DNA of 64,000 nucleotides, from contig NZ_JAPVRC010000003.1 in NCBI RefSeq assembly GCF_030345335.1, positions 388,794 to 452,793 of the forward strand, in the 5' to 3' direction. Each line of letters begins with the position of its first letter. The first letter of the stretch is position 1. The stretch is from Halobacillus campisalis. GTDB lineage: Bacteria > Bacillota > Bacilli > Bacillales > Halobacillaceae. Made by a program: the position numbers and the translations under genes. This document shows positions 49,240 to 57,714 of the stretch, piece by piece. The notes beneath the pieces were generated by a model. The model ran no database searches. It saw nothing but the letters and a program-made list of their open reading frames with translations, and was not told where the DNA came from.

Positions 49240-49341
49240 ATGAGCGGAGGATACGGTGGCGGATTTGCCCTGTTGGTAGTATTGTTCATTCTTCTAGTAA
49301 TCATCGGCGCTGCATACGCAGGCGGCGGTTACGGCTATTAA
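49240..49341 (+). CDS. YjcZ family sporulation peptide
   Basis: A 33-residue peptide: [20 protein letters not shown] then [13 protein letters not shown]. Glycine/tyrosine-rich ends flank one hydrophobic helix, the pattern of YjcZ/CotE-associated small sporulation proteins. AAGGAGAGGGGG lies upstream, a sigma-K type promoter precedes it and a terminator follows. It is too short for usual gene callers' length cut-offs. Confidence 0.85.
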   Translation: MSGGYGGGFALLVVLFILLVIIGAAYAGGGYGY

Positions 49342-49350
49342 TTCTTAAAT

Positions 49351-49387
49351 AAAGAAGCGGGGATCATTCCCCGCTTCTTTTTATTTT
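49351..49387 (+). terminator. Terminator of the YjcZ-like gene
   Basis: AAAGAAGCGGGGA and TCCCCGCTTCTTT around TCAT, then more Ts. Confidence 0.92.
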
Positions 49388-49426
49388 TTGGCTGCCCCGA
49401 ACACTCTTCCTATTATTAAAGATTTA

Positions 49427-49543
49427 ATTTCGAGACATAATGGGAATCCAGGGACGAAAGCTGAGCCTCCTCGAACGGGATCACACTTGTCCCGCTAGTT
49501 TCACCGTTTCCTTCCGCTCCTTGCTTAATAAGTATCTCGAAAC
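49427..49543. repeat. Dispersed intergenic repeat, shortened copy R4
   Basis: Ends TTTCGAGA and TCTCGAAAC match R3. Inside are GCTGAGCCTCCTCGA, TTGTCCCGCTAG and CACCGTTTCCTTCCGCTCC; parts of the R3 arms and middle are missing (117 bp instead of 168). The gap 49389-49659 contains nothing else recognisable. Confidence 0.8.
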
Positions 49544-49659
49544 CAAATCAACAACGACATTTACCATAGCCTATTTTTAAAATACTCCGCAGCAGTTTGG
49601 TGACCTGTATATAGGGTATAGAAATAATAATTGAAGATGAGGTTGATGGGGGAATTATA

Positions 49660-49911
49660 ATGGATTTAAAAGAAAAGTTAATCAGTCAAGGATACGATCG
49701 TATTGATATTTTTTTGATTGATGAAGAAAAGAACCAGGAAACGATTGCTGATATTACTCTTCATAAGGTGACAGATTTGGAATACAAGCTTTATTTGGAA
49801 CCCGATTCGATCGCTTATGAATTGGACGAGGAGAACCCGTATTTCACGGCTGATCAGAAAACGGAAAATGGGGGTTATAAGGAAATCAAAGGATTCATAT
49901 TAGAATGGTAA
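49660..49911 (+). CDS. Small acidic hypothetical protein
   Basis: An 83-residue soluble acidic protein (MDLKEKLISQGYDRIDIFLI ... YKEIKGFILEW), without membrane segment. GGGGGAATTATA precedes the ATG and a terminator follows. Family not recognised. Confidence 0.65.
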   Translation: MDLKEKLISQGYDRIDIFLIDEEKNQETIADITLHKVTDLEYKLYLEPDSIAYELDEENPYFTADQKTENGGYKEIKGFILEW

Positions 49912-49928
49912 ACCCTCATGAATAATAA

Positions 49929-49972
49929 GAAAAAAGAAAAGGAGATCAGGTATCTCCTTTTCTTTTTTTACG
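49929..49972. terminator. Bidirectional terminator
   Basis: AAAAGGAGAT and ATCTCCTTTT around CAGGT, flanked by A and T runs. Its right half also encodes the basic tail of the minus-strand gene ending at 49946. Confidence 0.88.
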
Positions 49973-50137
49973 TTCTTTTCGATCTGCAAAACCCCCGACG
50001 ATCAACAAAGCTCCTGAGGTTATAAGCAAAGCAGCAATCATTGCATTTTCCACTACAAAATACAGAATGATAGCTGCGATTATATTAGCCAAGCCTACAA
50101 AGCTCAGTATAATAAACATCTGATTTTCTTTATTCAA
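49946..50137 (-). CDS. Small two-helix membrane protein
   Basis: A 63-residue protein from TTG 50137 behind GAGGTGA: two membrane helices (about 7-27 and 32-48) and a very basic tail (DRKERKKRKGDT). Family not recognised. Confidence 0.6.
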   Translation of the reverse strand: MNKENQMFIILSFVGLANIIAAIILYFVVENAMIAALLITSGALLIVGGFADRKERKKRKGDT

Positions 50138-50269
50138 AAATGGTCACCTCACATCTATTTCTTTCATTATAACGAAAAGAGACGCGTATTGGAATGAGCA
50201 TGTTCCCTTGTTTAATAAAAGGTAAATGGTGGAATGAGTGGCAATAGATTAATTAGAGGAGGATGTTTT

Positions 50270-51721
50270 ATGCAAACCCATAAACTCTATATAAATGGTG
50301 AATATACAGAATCAAACGGAAACGAATGGATAGATATCATTAATCCCGCAACGGAAGAGGTCATTTCTAAAACCCCGAAAGCTACAACAGAAGATGTGGA
50401 CCGTGCGGTAGAAGCAGCTTCGCAGGCTCAAAAAGGCTGGGAGCTGACGCCTAATATCGAAAGAGGGAAAATCGTACGTGCGCTTGGTGATCGAATCGAG
50501 GAAAACCGTGCGACCTTTATTGACCTTCTTCAAGAGGAACAGGGAAAAGATTACGAATTAGCGAGTGGGGAAGTCGATTTAGCGATTGATTATTTCCGTT
50601 ATATGTCGGAATGGGCTCGTCGCATTGAAGGAGAAATTGTTCCGAGTGATCGCCCGAATGAGAACATTTTTATTTATAAAAAACCAATAGGTGTCGTGGC
50701 AGGTATTGTGCCGTGGAACTTCCCGGTATTCATTCTGGCACGTAAGGTAGCAACAGCTCTCGTCACAGGATGCACGATCGTCCTTAAACCAAGTCAGCAA
50801 ACACCGAATACCGCTATTGAATTTACTAAAATCATAGATAGTATGGAAGAAGTGCCAAAAGGTGTCTACAACCTGATTACAGGAACAGGCTCTGAGATTG
50901 GAAATGCCCTGGCTAAGCACGAGAAAGTGCATATGATTACGATGACTGGAAGTGTACCTGCAGGAACAAAAGTGATGGAAGCAGCCGCTCAGAACATTAC
51001 GAAGGTTAACCTGGAACTCGGAGGAAAGGCGCCGGCTATCGTTACGGCTAATGCTGATTTAGACGTGGCTGCCGAAAGTATTCAAACTTCTCGTCTCGCT
51101 AATAACGGACAGGCTTGTACGAATGCCGAGCGTGTATACGTTCATGAGAGTGTGGCAGAAGAATTAATTGAGAAACTTAAACAATCGTTTGAAGACCTTA
51201 CGCTCGGTGATCCCCGAGAAAATAAAGAGGCGGATGTTGGTCCGCTCGTAAGTGAAGATCGTCTTGAAAGTGTCGAAGGAATGGTGAAAGAAGCGGTAGG
51301 AGCAGGAGCTAATGTCGTTTGCGGCGGTGAACGCGGCGATGTCGACAAAGGTTTCTTCTACAAGCCTACCATTCTGACCAATGTCGATCATGAATCAACC
51401 ATTATGCAGGAAGAAATCTTTGGGCCTGTCATCCCGATTACTACTTTTAAAACTATTGATGAAGCGATTGAAAAAGGGAACGATACCGACTTCGGTCTTT
51501 CTTCATCTGTTTATACGGAAGATATAAACGAAGCTATGCGTATCGTCAATGAACTGAAATTCGGAGAGACTTTTGTTAACCGCGAAAACTTCGAAGCTGT
51601 ACAAGGGTATCATGCTGGAATGCGCAAGTCTGGACTGGGTGGTACAGATGGGAAACATGGAATGGAAGACTTCCTTGAAACACAAGTTGTATATATGCAA
51701 TATAAAAATGATAAGCAATAA
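50270..51721 (+). CDS. aldA: Aldehyde dehydrogenase, AldA type
   Basis: The start is ATG 50270 (MQTHKLYINGEYTESNGNEW) behind GAGGAGG; 483 residues. NAD-binding GSVPAGTKVMEAAA, catalytic glutamate in LELGGKAP and catalytic cysteine in NNGQACTNAERVYV. Long stretches such as YMSEWARRIEGEIVPSDRP and FVNRENFEAVQGYHAGMRKSG closely follow E. coli lactaldehyde/glycolaldehyde dehydrogenase AldA as I remember it. Substrate assignment is by that similarity; the gene stands alone. Confidence 0.88.
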   Translation: MQTHKLYINGEYTESNGNEWIDIINPATEEVISKTPKATTEDVDRAVEAASQAQKGWELTPNIERGKIVRALGDRIEENRATFIDLLQEEQGKDYELASGEVDLAIDYFRYMSEWARRIEGEIVPSDRPNENIFIYKKPIGVVAGIVPWNFPVFILARKVATALVTGCTIVLKPSQQTPNTAIEFTKIIDSMEEVPKGVYNLITGTGSEIGNALAKHEKVHMITMTGSVPAGTKVMEAAAQNITKVNLELGGKAPAIVTANADLDVAAESIQTSRLANNGQACTNAERVYVHESVAEELIEKLKQSFEDLTLGDPRENKEADVGPLVSEDRLESVEGMVKEAVGAGANVVCGGERGDVDKGFFYKPTILTNVDHESTIMQEEIFGPVIPITTFKTIDEAIEKGNDTDFGLSSSVYTEDINEAMRIVNELKFGETFVNRENFEAVQGYHAGMRKSGLGGTDGKHGMEDFLETQVVYMQYKNDKQ

Positions 51722-51729
51722 TGAAACAA

Positions 51730-51766
51730 AACAAGCGATCCTCTTCAAATGAGGATCGCTTGTTTA
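51730..51766. terminator. Terminator between aldA and queF
   Basis: AACAAGCGATCCTC and GAGGATCGCTTGTT around a 7-nt loop. The queF stop codon (51764-51766) touches its right end. Confidence 0.88.
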
Positions 51767-52261
51767 TCTATTATCGATTTTTTCAGGATAAAGGTCGTGG
51801 TTCATTAAACGGTGGGACGCCATATCTTCGTATTTGGAATTCGGTTTTCCGTAGTTGCAGTAAGGGTCTATCGATATACCGCCTCTCGGAGTGAATTTCC
51901 CCCATACTTCAATGTAGCGCGGATTCATCAGTTCAATAAGGTCGTTCATGATCGTATTGACGCTGTCTTCGTGAAAATCTCCGTGATTACGGAAGCTGAA
52001 TAAATAAAGCTTCAAAGACTTGCTCTCTACCATCTTCACGTCAGGTATATAGCTAATATAAATCGTCGCGAAATCCGGCTGTCCTGTCTTAGGGCAAAGG
52101 GTCGTAAATTCGGGACAATTGAATTTTACGAAATAGTCGCGGTTCGGATGCTGATTATCAAACGTTTCCAAAACACCAGGATTATATTCAAAGGAATATT
52201 CATTCTTTTGATTTCCAAGCAGTGTCAAATCGGTTAGTTGTTCATCTTTTCGTCCTGTCAA
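51764..52261 (-). CDS. queF: preQ0 reductase QueF (7-cyano-7-deazaguanine reductase)
   Basis: QueF reduces preQ0 to preQ1 with NADPH in queuosine synthesis. The 165-residue protein starts with TTG 52261 behind AGAGGAGG. Catalytic C56 in [13 protein letters not shown] (with D63) corresponds to C55/D62 of B. subtilis. The family QueF motif [20 protein letters not shown] and [12 protein letters not shown] are intact. queCDE are not adjacent. Confidence 0.98.
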   Translation of the reverse strand: MTGRKDEQLTDLTLLGNQKNEYSFEYNPGVLETFDNQHPNRDYFVKFNCPEFTTLCPKTGQPDFATIYISYIPDVKMVESKSLKLYLFSFRNHGDFHEDSVNTIMNDLIELMNPRYIEVWGKFTPRGGISIDPYCNYGKPNSKYEDMASHRLMNHDLYPEKIDNR

Positions 52262-52370
52262 GAATATCCTCCTCTTTTTGTATGAAATACAGTCATCCTC
52301 TAAGGGCTGTTGTCACCCTTTTTAAAGGAGGACGATGAATGCTCAGCTTCAGATCACAATCCTTTTAATT
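52262..52370 (-). promoter_or_regulatory. Structured leader of queF
   Basis: On the minus strand AAGGGTGACAACAGCCCTT folds as a hairpin about 60 bp before queF, and CGTCCTCCTTT upstream can pair with the AGAGGA region and the ribosome binding site. It does not fit the preQ1-I pattern I know. A translational control element is possible; no proof. The rest of the gap to 52602 holds the elements listed separately. Confidence 0.3.
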
Positions 52371-52514
52371 ATATGAATCCCTATTCTATAAGTCAATCAG
52401 GGATGGGTATAGAACAAATTATGTAAAATTTTGACCGTTTCCCTTTAAAAATGGATGACTTTCCACTAAAATAGTAATTAATTCACAAAATTTTTAGACA
52501 AATCATAAGAAGAC

Positions 52515-52553
52515 AGCTCTGTTTAAACATGCAAAAAAAGACAGAGCTTTTTT
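52515..52553 (+). terminator. Terminator-like hairpin before acsA
   Basis: AGCTCTGT and ACAGAGCT pair around an 18-nt A-rich loop, followed by TTTTT. It lies 50 bp upstream of acsA and may be an attenuator or the end of an unseen transcript. Confidence 0.6.
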
Positions 52554-52564
52554 CAAGGGAAGAA

Positions 52565-52578
52565 AGAAACCGTTTACA
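52565..52578 (+). promoter_or_regulatory. CcpA cre site upstream of acsA
   Basis: AGAAACCGTTTACA matches the cre consensus TGWNANCGNTNWCA at all fixed bases but the first. B. subtilis acsA is under CcpA control, and the site lies 25 bp before the start, a good roadblock position. Confidence 0.65.
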
Positions 52579-52602
52579 AAATTCATTCTATGAGGTGATA
52601 CT

Positions 52603-54312
52603 ATGGACATGCAACCAATCAAAGCAAGATCAGGAAATCACAACTTAGAAAATTACGAGCAAACGTACAACAACTTTAAATGGGATGAAACAAAGAAGAA
52701 TTTCAGTTGGAGTGAAACCGGCAAAATCAATATCGCTTATGAAACTATAGATAAGCATGCTGAAGACCCTGCGACAAAAGATAAAGCGGCCTTGATTTAT
52801 TCTTCCCCTGATCGTGAAGAAACCTTGAGTTTCGATCAATTAAAGAGAAAGAGTAATCAATTTGCTAACGTGCTGAAAAAGCATGATATAGAAAAAGGGG
52901 ACCGTGTTTTCTTATTTATGCACCGGAGCCCTGAGTTTTACGCTGCTTTCCTTGGAATCTTGAAAACCGGCGCCATTGCGGGACCTTTGTTTGAGGCGTT
53001 TATGGAGCAGGCTGTAAGAGACCGTCTGGAAGATAGTGAAGCGAAAATGCTCATTACGACACCTGATTTATTAGAGCGAGTGCCCCAAAGTGAACTTCCA
53101 AACTTGGAAAAAATCATTCTGGTAGGAGACTCAGGATCGGACGAATACATCAGTTTTGAAAAAGAAATGGAAGAAGCTTCAGAAGAATTCGATTTAGAAT
53201 GGGTCGAATTGGAGGATGGCATGCTTCTTCATTATACGTCAGGTTCCACTGGTAAACCGAAAGGGGTTTATCATGTTCATAATGCTATGATCCAGCATTA
53301 TCAGACAGGAAAGTGGGTGCTCGATCTTAAAGACGACGATGTGTATTGGTGTACGGCTGACCCTGGCTGGGTGACGGGTACAAGCTATGGGATATTCGCT
53401 CCATGGCTGAACGGCGTAACGAATGTTGTTCGCGGCGGCCGCTTCAGCCCTGATGATTGGTATGGGACGATCGCTGAAAAAAATGTGAGTGTCTGGTATT
53501 CTGCGCCAACCGCTTTCCGTAAGCTGCTAAGCGCCGGGGAAGACGCGGCTCAAAAGCATGATCTTTCTTCGCTTCGACATATTTTAAGTGTCGGCGAGCC
53601 GTTGAACCCTGAAGTCATTACGTGGGGGCTGAAAGCATTCGATTTAAGAATTCACGATACGTGGTGGATGACGGAAACAGGAGCAATGCTCATTTGTAAT
53701 TATCCATCGGTCGATATGCGTCCTGGTTCAATGGGTAAACCATTCCCGGGAATTGAAGCGGCAATCGTGGATAATGAAGGGAATGAACTTCCTGCCAATC
53801 AAATGGGGAACCTGGCAATTAAAGAAGGGTGGCCTTCTATGATGCGTGCCGTATGGAACAACCCAGGAAAATATGAAAGTTATTTCATCAATGGCTGGTA
53901 CGTTTCAGGTGACAGTGCCTATAAAGATGAAGATGGGTATTTCTGGTTCCAGGGGCGTCTTGATGATGTGATCAACACATCTGGAGAAAGAGTCGGTCCT
54001 TTTGAGGTAGAAAGTAAATTAATTGAACACGAAGCTGTGGCGGAAGCCGGCGTTATCGGAAAACCGGACCCTGAAAGAGGAGAAATCATTAAAGCTTTCA
54101 TTACGCTTAGAGATGGATATAGCGAGTCCGATGAATTGCTTGAAGATATTCGTCAGTTCGTGAAAAATGGATTAAGTGCTCACGCCGCACCTCGTGAAAT
54201 TGAAATTAAAGATACGATTCCTAAAACACGTAGTGGTAAAATCATGCGTCGTCTATTGAAGTCCTGGGAACTTGGGCTGCCAACAGGAGACACATCTACA
54301 TTGGAAGAATAA
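52603..54312 (+). CDS. acsA: Acetyl-CoA synthetase
   Basis: Makes acetyl-CoA from acetate, ATP and CoA. The 569-residue adenylate-forming enzyme has the AMP-binding loop HYTSGSTGKPKGVYHVH, WWMTETGAM, WYVSGDSAYKDEDGYFWFQG and the C-terminal catalytic lysine in PKTRSGKIMRR, the acetylation target in relatives. Length close to B. subtilis AcsA (572). GAGGTGA precedes the ATG. Preceded by a cre site. Confidence 0.97.
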   Translation: MDMQPIKARSGNHNLENYEQTYNNFKWDETKKNFSWSETGKINIAYETIDKHAEDPATKDKAALIYSSPDREETLSFDQLKRKSNQFANVLKKHDIEKGDRVFLFMHRSPEFYAAFLGILKTGAIAGPLFEAFMEQAVRDRLEDSEAKMLITTPDLLERVPQSELPNLEKIILVGDSGSDEYISFEKEMEEASEEFDLEWVELEDGMLLHYTSGSTGKPKGVYHVHNAMIQHYQTGKWVLDLKDDDVYWCTADPGWVTGTSYGIFAPWLNGVTNVVRGGRFSPDDWYGTIAEKNVSVWYSAPTAFRKLLSAGEDAAQKHDLSSLRHILSVGEPLNPEVITWGLKAFDLRIHDTWWMTETGAMLICNYPSVDMRPGSMGKPFPGIEAAIVDNEGNELPANQMGNLAIKEGWPSMMRAVWNNPGKYESYFINGWYVSGDSAYKDEDGYFWFQGRLDDVINTSGERVGPFEVESKLIEHEAVAEAGVIGKPDPERGEIIKAFITLRDGYSESDELLEDIRQFVKNGLSAHAAPREIEIKDTIPKTRSGKIMRRLLKSWELGLPTGDTSTLEE

Positions 54313-54319
54313 TTCTATC

Positions 54320-54354
54320 GAAGCACACAGTTGGTAACTGTGTGCTTCTCTTTG
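54320..54354 (+). terminator. Terminator of acsA
   Basis: GAAGCACACAGTT and AACTGTGTGCTTC around GGT, then TCTTTG, right after acsA. Confidence 0.9.
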
Positions 54355-54362
54355 TCTAATGA

Positions 54363-54378
54363 TGTTCCACGTGGAACA
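54363..54378. other. parS-like centromere site
   Basis: TGTTCCACGTGGAACA is a perfect 16-bp palindrome (18 bp with flanking A/T). It differs by one base from the Bacillus parS TGTTCCACGTGAAACA bound by ParB/Spo0J. It is about 30 kb from oriC and intergenic. Confidence 0.85.
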
Positions 54379-54537
54379 TTATTGTAATAGGAGAGAGAAA
54401 AAGGTAAAAAATAGGGATTATCCGAAAGTATTTCTATTGTTTTGGCATATTCACGAGTCGATTCGGGAAATAACAAGGTAGAAGTCTTGAGAACCCGTTT
54501 TGGAGGCTCTTACTAGCTTTGTGTATGACTTTTATGT

Positions 54538-54564
54538 CCCCGCTTGTGAAGGGGTTTTTTTATT
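54538..54564 (+). terminator. Orphan terminator in the acsA downstream gap
   Basis: CCCC(G)CTT pairs with AAG(G)GGG followed by seven Ts. No gene precedes it within 220 bp, so an untranslated RNA between about 54400 and 54564 is possible. The gap 54313-54781 otherwise holds parS and a 23-codon frame. Confidence 0.6.
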
Positions 54565-54668
54565 TTAAAATAAGGCTGTTGTTTTTATAAGAGGGAGAAG
54601 AGCGTGACTAATAAACGGACCTTCTTGCGATTGTGAGAATAATGCAAACATCTGACGCGGTGATTCAT

Positions 54669-54740
54669 ATGAAAAACCCCTTTTTAAATGAGAACTTTTA
54701 TGAGCGGAGGATAACGTTGCCCTCTGATAGCGATACATGA
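54669..54740 (+). CDS. Possible 23-residue peptide upstream of the N-hydroxylase
   Basis: ATG 54669 preceded by GGTGA opens a 23-codon frame, MKNPFLNENFYERRITLPSD. It ends 41 bp before the monooxygenase. It may be a leader peptide or chance; nothing else supports it. Confidence 0.2.
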   Translation: MKNPFLNENFYERRITLPSDSDT

Positions 54741-54781
54741 GTTAGTTACGAAAAAATTATAGATGGATTGTGAAGGAAGTG

Positions 54782-56104
54782 ATGGAATTGTCAAAGCATG
54801 TGTATGATGTCATCGGCATTGGAATCGGACCTTATAACCTCGGTTTAGCCGCGTTATTAGACCAAACTGAATTATCTGGTGCTTTTTTCGATGGGGCTTC
54901 ACATTTTGAATGGCATCCAGGAATGTTAATTGAAAAAATGGATTTACAGGTGCCTTTTCTGGCAGACGCAGCAACATTTGCAGATCCTAAAAGCCCTTAT
55001 ACGTTTATGAATTACTTATATGAAAATGATCGCATGTTTCCTTTTTTCTTTCATCAGGCTTTTAAAGTGCCGCGTCAGGAATATAATGATTATCTGCAAT
55101 GGATAGTCAGGCAGCTTGATAACCTTTATTTTGACCAGCAGATCATTGACGTGATCGATCATAAAGAGGCTGGCGAACCTCATTATGAAGTCATTGCTTT
55201 AAAAAAGGAAACAGGTCGTAAGGAAAGCTTTTTTGCTAAAAATGTTGTCCTTGGAACAGGAAGTGAACCGATTATCTTAGATGGGATGGATGGACATCCA
55301 CCCGAAGACGTCTTGCACACGAGCCGGTATACTTATGAAAAAGATAACCTTCTCGATTCCAAGCATGTCACAGTGGTCGGGTCGGGCCAAAGTGCGTTGG
55401 AGATCTTTTTAGACTTAATGGAAGAGCAGAGACGAAGTGATATGAAATTGACGCTTCTTTCTCGGACGGGCGGATTGTTCCAACTCGATCAAGCGAAATT
55501 CGCTCAGGAATTTTTCACTCCGGAATATGTCGACTACTTTCATTCCCTTACGTTTGACCAGCGCCAGAAAAACCTGGAAACACTGGGAGCCCTACGAAAT
55601 GGGATTGATCCTGATACGTTGACGAGACTTTATACTCAGCTTTATCACAAAACAGCAGGTGGTGAGGAGAGCAGAGTGTTCATCAATCCGATGACAGAGG
55701 TTAAATCCATTGAAAAGCAAGGAGCTGGTTATCTTCTTCACTGCGAGCAGTGGCAGGAGGAAATCGAGTTCTCCTATTCTACTGATAAAGTCATATTAGC
55801 AACAGGGTACAAGCCTCATATTCCCCAATGGTTTTTTGATCGTTTTCAAGAGGAAATCGAATGGGAAGATGAGAAAAAATATCAGGTGACGCGAGATTAT
55901 CAGCTGGTGTTTAAAGATGATAGAGAGCATCGCTTTTTCACTCTGACGGACCTTGTCCATTCTCATGGTGCCGGGGCCACCAATCTTGGCTTATCTGTAC
56001 ACCGGAACGTTCATATCATCAATACGATAGCTGGGAAACAAATTTATAAGAATCAACAGCAGACGGCTTTTCAAACGTTCTCTATGAAAGATCATATGCA
56101 GTGA
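54782..56104 (+). CDS. Lysine/ornithine N-monooxygenase (siderophore-type)
   Basis: A 440-residue flavin N-hydroxylase like IucD/SidA/PvdA: FAD site IGIGIGPYNLGLAALL near the N-terminus, the DLQVPFLADAATFADPKSPY substrate segment, NADPH site VVGSGQSALEIFLDLM and the C-terminal ATGYKP and NLGLSVHRN. These enzymes hydroxylate the side-chain amine of lysine or ornithine for hydroxamate siderophores. ATG 54782 is used here; TTG 54788 has better spacing to AAGGAAG. No siderophore synthetase or transporter gene is adjacent. Confidence 0.9.
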   Translation: MELSKHVYDVIGIGIGPYNLGLAALLDQTELSGAFFDGASHFEWHPGMLIEKMDLQVPFLADAATFADPKSPYTFMNYLYENDRMFPFFFHQAFKVPRQEYNDYLQWIVRQLDNLYFDQQIIDVIDHKEAGEPHYEVIALKKETGRKESFFAKNVVLGTGSEPIILDGMDGHPPEDVLHTSRYTYEKDNLLDSKHVTVVGSGQSALEIFLDLMEEQRRSDMKLTLLSRTGGLFQLDQAKFAQEFFTPEYVDYFHSLTFDQRQKNLETLGALRNGIDPDTLTRLYTQLYHKTAGGEESRVFINPMTEVKSIEKQGAGYLLHCEQWQEEIEFSYSTDKVILATGYKPHIPQWFFDRFQEEIEWEDEKKYQVTRDYQLVFKDDREHRFFTLTDLVHSHGAGATNLGLSVHRNVHIINTIAGKQIYKNQQQTAFQTFSMKDHMQ

Positions 56105-56205
56105 TAATATCCATTTTCTTGAATAATTACGTTTTATTGCTGGGGTATGGGGGAACATAACTTCTGTGACTTCGTATATTAAAACATTCAAGGAGTGGTA
56201 AAGAT

Positions 56206-56718
56206 ATGAGTAAGATTGCATGCGTCATGACGTCATTGTTTGAAGATGTAGAATACACTCAGCCTGTAGATGCTTTTTCTAAACAAGGCCATGAGGTGAC
56301 TACTATTGAATGGAAAGCAGGAACAGAAGTAACTGGTAAACAAGGACAAACAACCGTAACGATTGATTCTTCCATCAACGATGTTAAAGCGGAGGATTTT
56401 GATGCATTGTTTATACCTGGTGGTTTCTCTCCAGACCAGCTTCGCGGGGACGAAAAGTTCGTGAAGTTTGCGAAGCATTTCATGGATGAGAAAAAGCCTG
56501 TATTTGCAATTTGCCACGGTCCTCAGCTGCTTATCACAGCGAAAGCTTTAGAAGGACGCTCAGCGACTGGTTTTAAATCCATTGCTGTAGATATGGAGTA
56601 TGCAGGTGTCGATTTCAAAGACCAGGAAGTTGTGGTCTGTGGAAACCAGCTCGTTACGAGCCGTCAGCCTGATGACATCCCTGCATTCAATGAAGAAGCT
56701 AATAAACTTCTAAGCTAG
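56206..56718 (+). CDS. DJ-1/PfpI family protein (general stress protein 18 type)
   Basis: A 170-residue type 1 glutamine amidotransferase-like protein. The nucleophile elbow AICHGPQLL gives Cys about residue 104, with the upstream PGGFSPDQLR loop. It begins MSKIACVMTSLFEDVEYTQP. Close in size to B. subtilis YfkM and YraA. Members act as stress-related deglycases or proteases; the activity is debated. AAGGAGTGG precedes the ATG; a GGGTAT box upstream lacks a matching sigma-B -35. Confidence 0.92.
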   Translation: MSKIACVMTSLFEDVEYTQPVDAFSKQGHEVTTIEWKAGTEVTGKQGQTTVTIDSSINDVKAEDFDALFIPGGFSPDQLRGDEKFVKFAKHFMDEKKPVFAICHGPQLLITAKALEGRSATGFKSIAVDMEYAGVDFKDQEVVVCGNQLVTSRQPDDIPAFNEEANKLLS

Positions 56719-56742
56719 GGAATAAACTTATGGGAATGAGGT

Positions 56743-56783
56743 AAAACCGTTAAGGATATTGCTCCTTAGCGGTTTTATTTTTT
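56743..56783 (+). terminator. Terminator of the PfpI gene
   Basis: AAAACCGTTAAGGA pairs with TCCTTAGCGGTTTT (one G-U), then ATTTTTT. Confidence 0.9.
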
Positions 56784-56860
56784 CTGTTTGTCGTATAGAG
56801 TCTGTTCGTAGAATAAATTATAATAGGGATACGTATGTTAAAAAGATGGGGGTGAGAGAA

Positions 56861-57628
56861 ATGATTGTGAACGAACGTAAAGATCATTTCTTAATGATTG
56901 CACAACACGATCATGCCTTAGTGTCAGGGGAAATCGTCCTGCATTGGAAACGCAAATTCTTATTGCGTTCCAAACTTAGGGAGGAAGCTGATTGGGCGGT
57001 GTCTCAACACGATCGAGCCTGGATCGCGCTTGATGAGGAGCCTGTTTGGAATGAAGAAAAGCAGCGACCGTATTCTTTTATTGATTATCCTTTAAAGGAA
57101 AAGCTGGAAGCTTATCAGCAAGGCATTGAAGAGGTTGCGGAGCGGTCGTCCTATGCCGCTATATTATGCAGTGAGCATTATCAATCCTTCTTTTCCAAGG
57201 ACAGCCGTGACCCGCTGATCATGAAGTTTCTCGCAGACGAAGAAAAACGGGTGCAGCAGCTTCACCAGTTCATGAAAATGGAAGTTCCATCAGATATTTA
57301 TCAGCTCCATTTTGATCGATTGCAATTTGGTGATGATCTGTCGCTCTATATTTGTATGCAGGAGCCAGGCGTTTCAAAGGATGAGGAAAATTCCTGGTTC
57401 AAGGACGGGTTCAGACAGCAGTTCGATATAGCTCCGGATGGAGTGATGCCTCATTGGATTGATGAAAGTCATGTATCCCTCGATCCATTTCCTTTTGAAC
57501 GCTCGTTTGAAGTCCGCGTACCTTATCGAATCGTCACTAAGCAAGCCGTTGAAGAGAAAGGATTAGCAGCCGCTTATCATGAAGCGGATGTTAAAGAACG
57601 TCAGGTGACCTTCATACATTCTTCATAA
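56861..57628 (+). CDS. DUF3891 family protein
   Basis: The start is ATG 56861 (MIVNERKDHFLMIAQHDHAL) behind GGGGGTGAG; the frame upstream runs through a terminator and is not coding. The 255-residue protein has the DUF3891 signatures AQHDHALVSGEI, WIALDEEPVW and FIDYPLKEKLEAYQQGIEEV. Histidine/aspartate-rich motifs suggest a metal-dependent, HD-like fold, but function is unknown. Confidence 0.88.
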   Translation: MIVNERKDHFLMIAQHDHALVSGEIVLHWKRKFLLRSKLREEADWAVSQHDRAWIALDEEPVWNEEKQRPYSFIDYPLKEKLEAYQQGIEEVAERSSYAAILCSEHYQSFFSKDSRDPLIMKFLADEEKRVQQLHQFMKMEVPSDIYQLHFDRLQFGDDLSLYICMQEPGVSKDEENSWFKDGFRQQFDIAPDGVMPHWIDESHVSLDPFPFERSFEVRVPYRIVTKQAVEEKGLAAAYHEADVKERQVTFIHSS

Positions 57629-57634
57629 AAAAAT

Positions 57635-57710
57635 ACAGCTGCCTTGACCTGTACCCTTGATGGTTATGAATTTTATCCATCGGGGTACAGGTTTCAGGCG
57701 CTGTTTTTTT
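57635..57710 (+). terminator. Terminator after the DUF3891 gene
   Basis: A long branched hairpin: ACAGC...CCTGTACCC and GGGTACAGG...GCTGT with an inner GATGG/CCATC stem, then seven Ts. It lies just before the yaaH stop on the opposite strand. Confidence 0.85.
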
Positions 57711-57714
57711 ATGT

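Noticed and set aside
52262..52370. preQ1-I riboswitch before queF
   Set aside because: The conserved short hairpin plus A-rich tail pattern of that class is not present.
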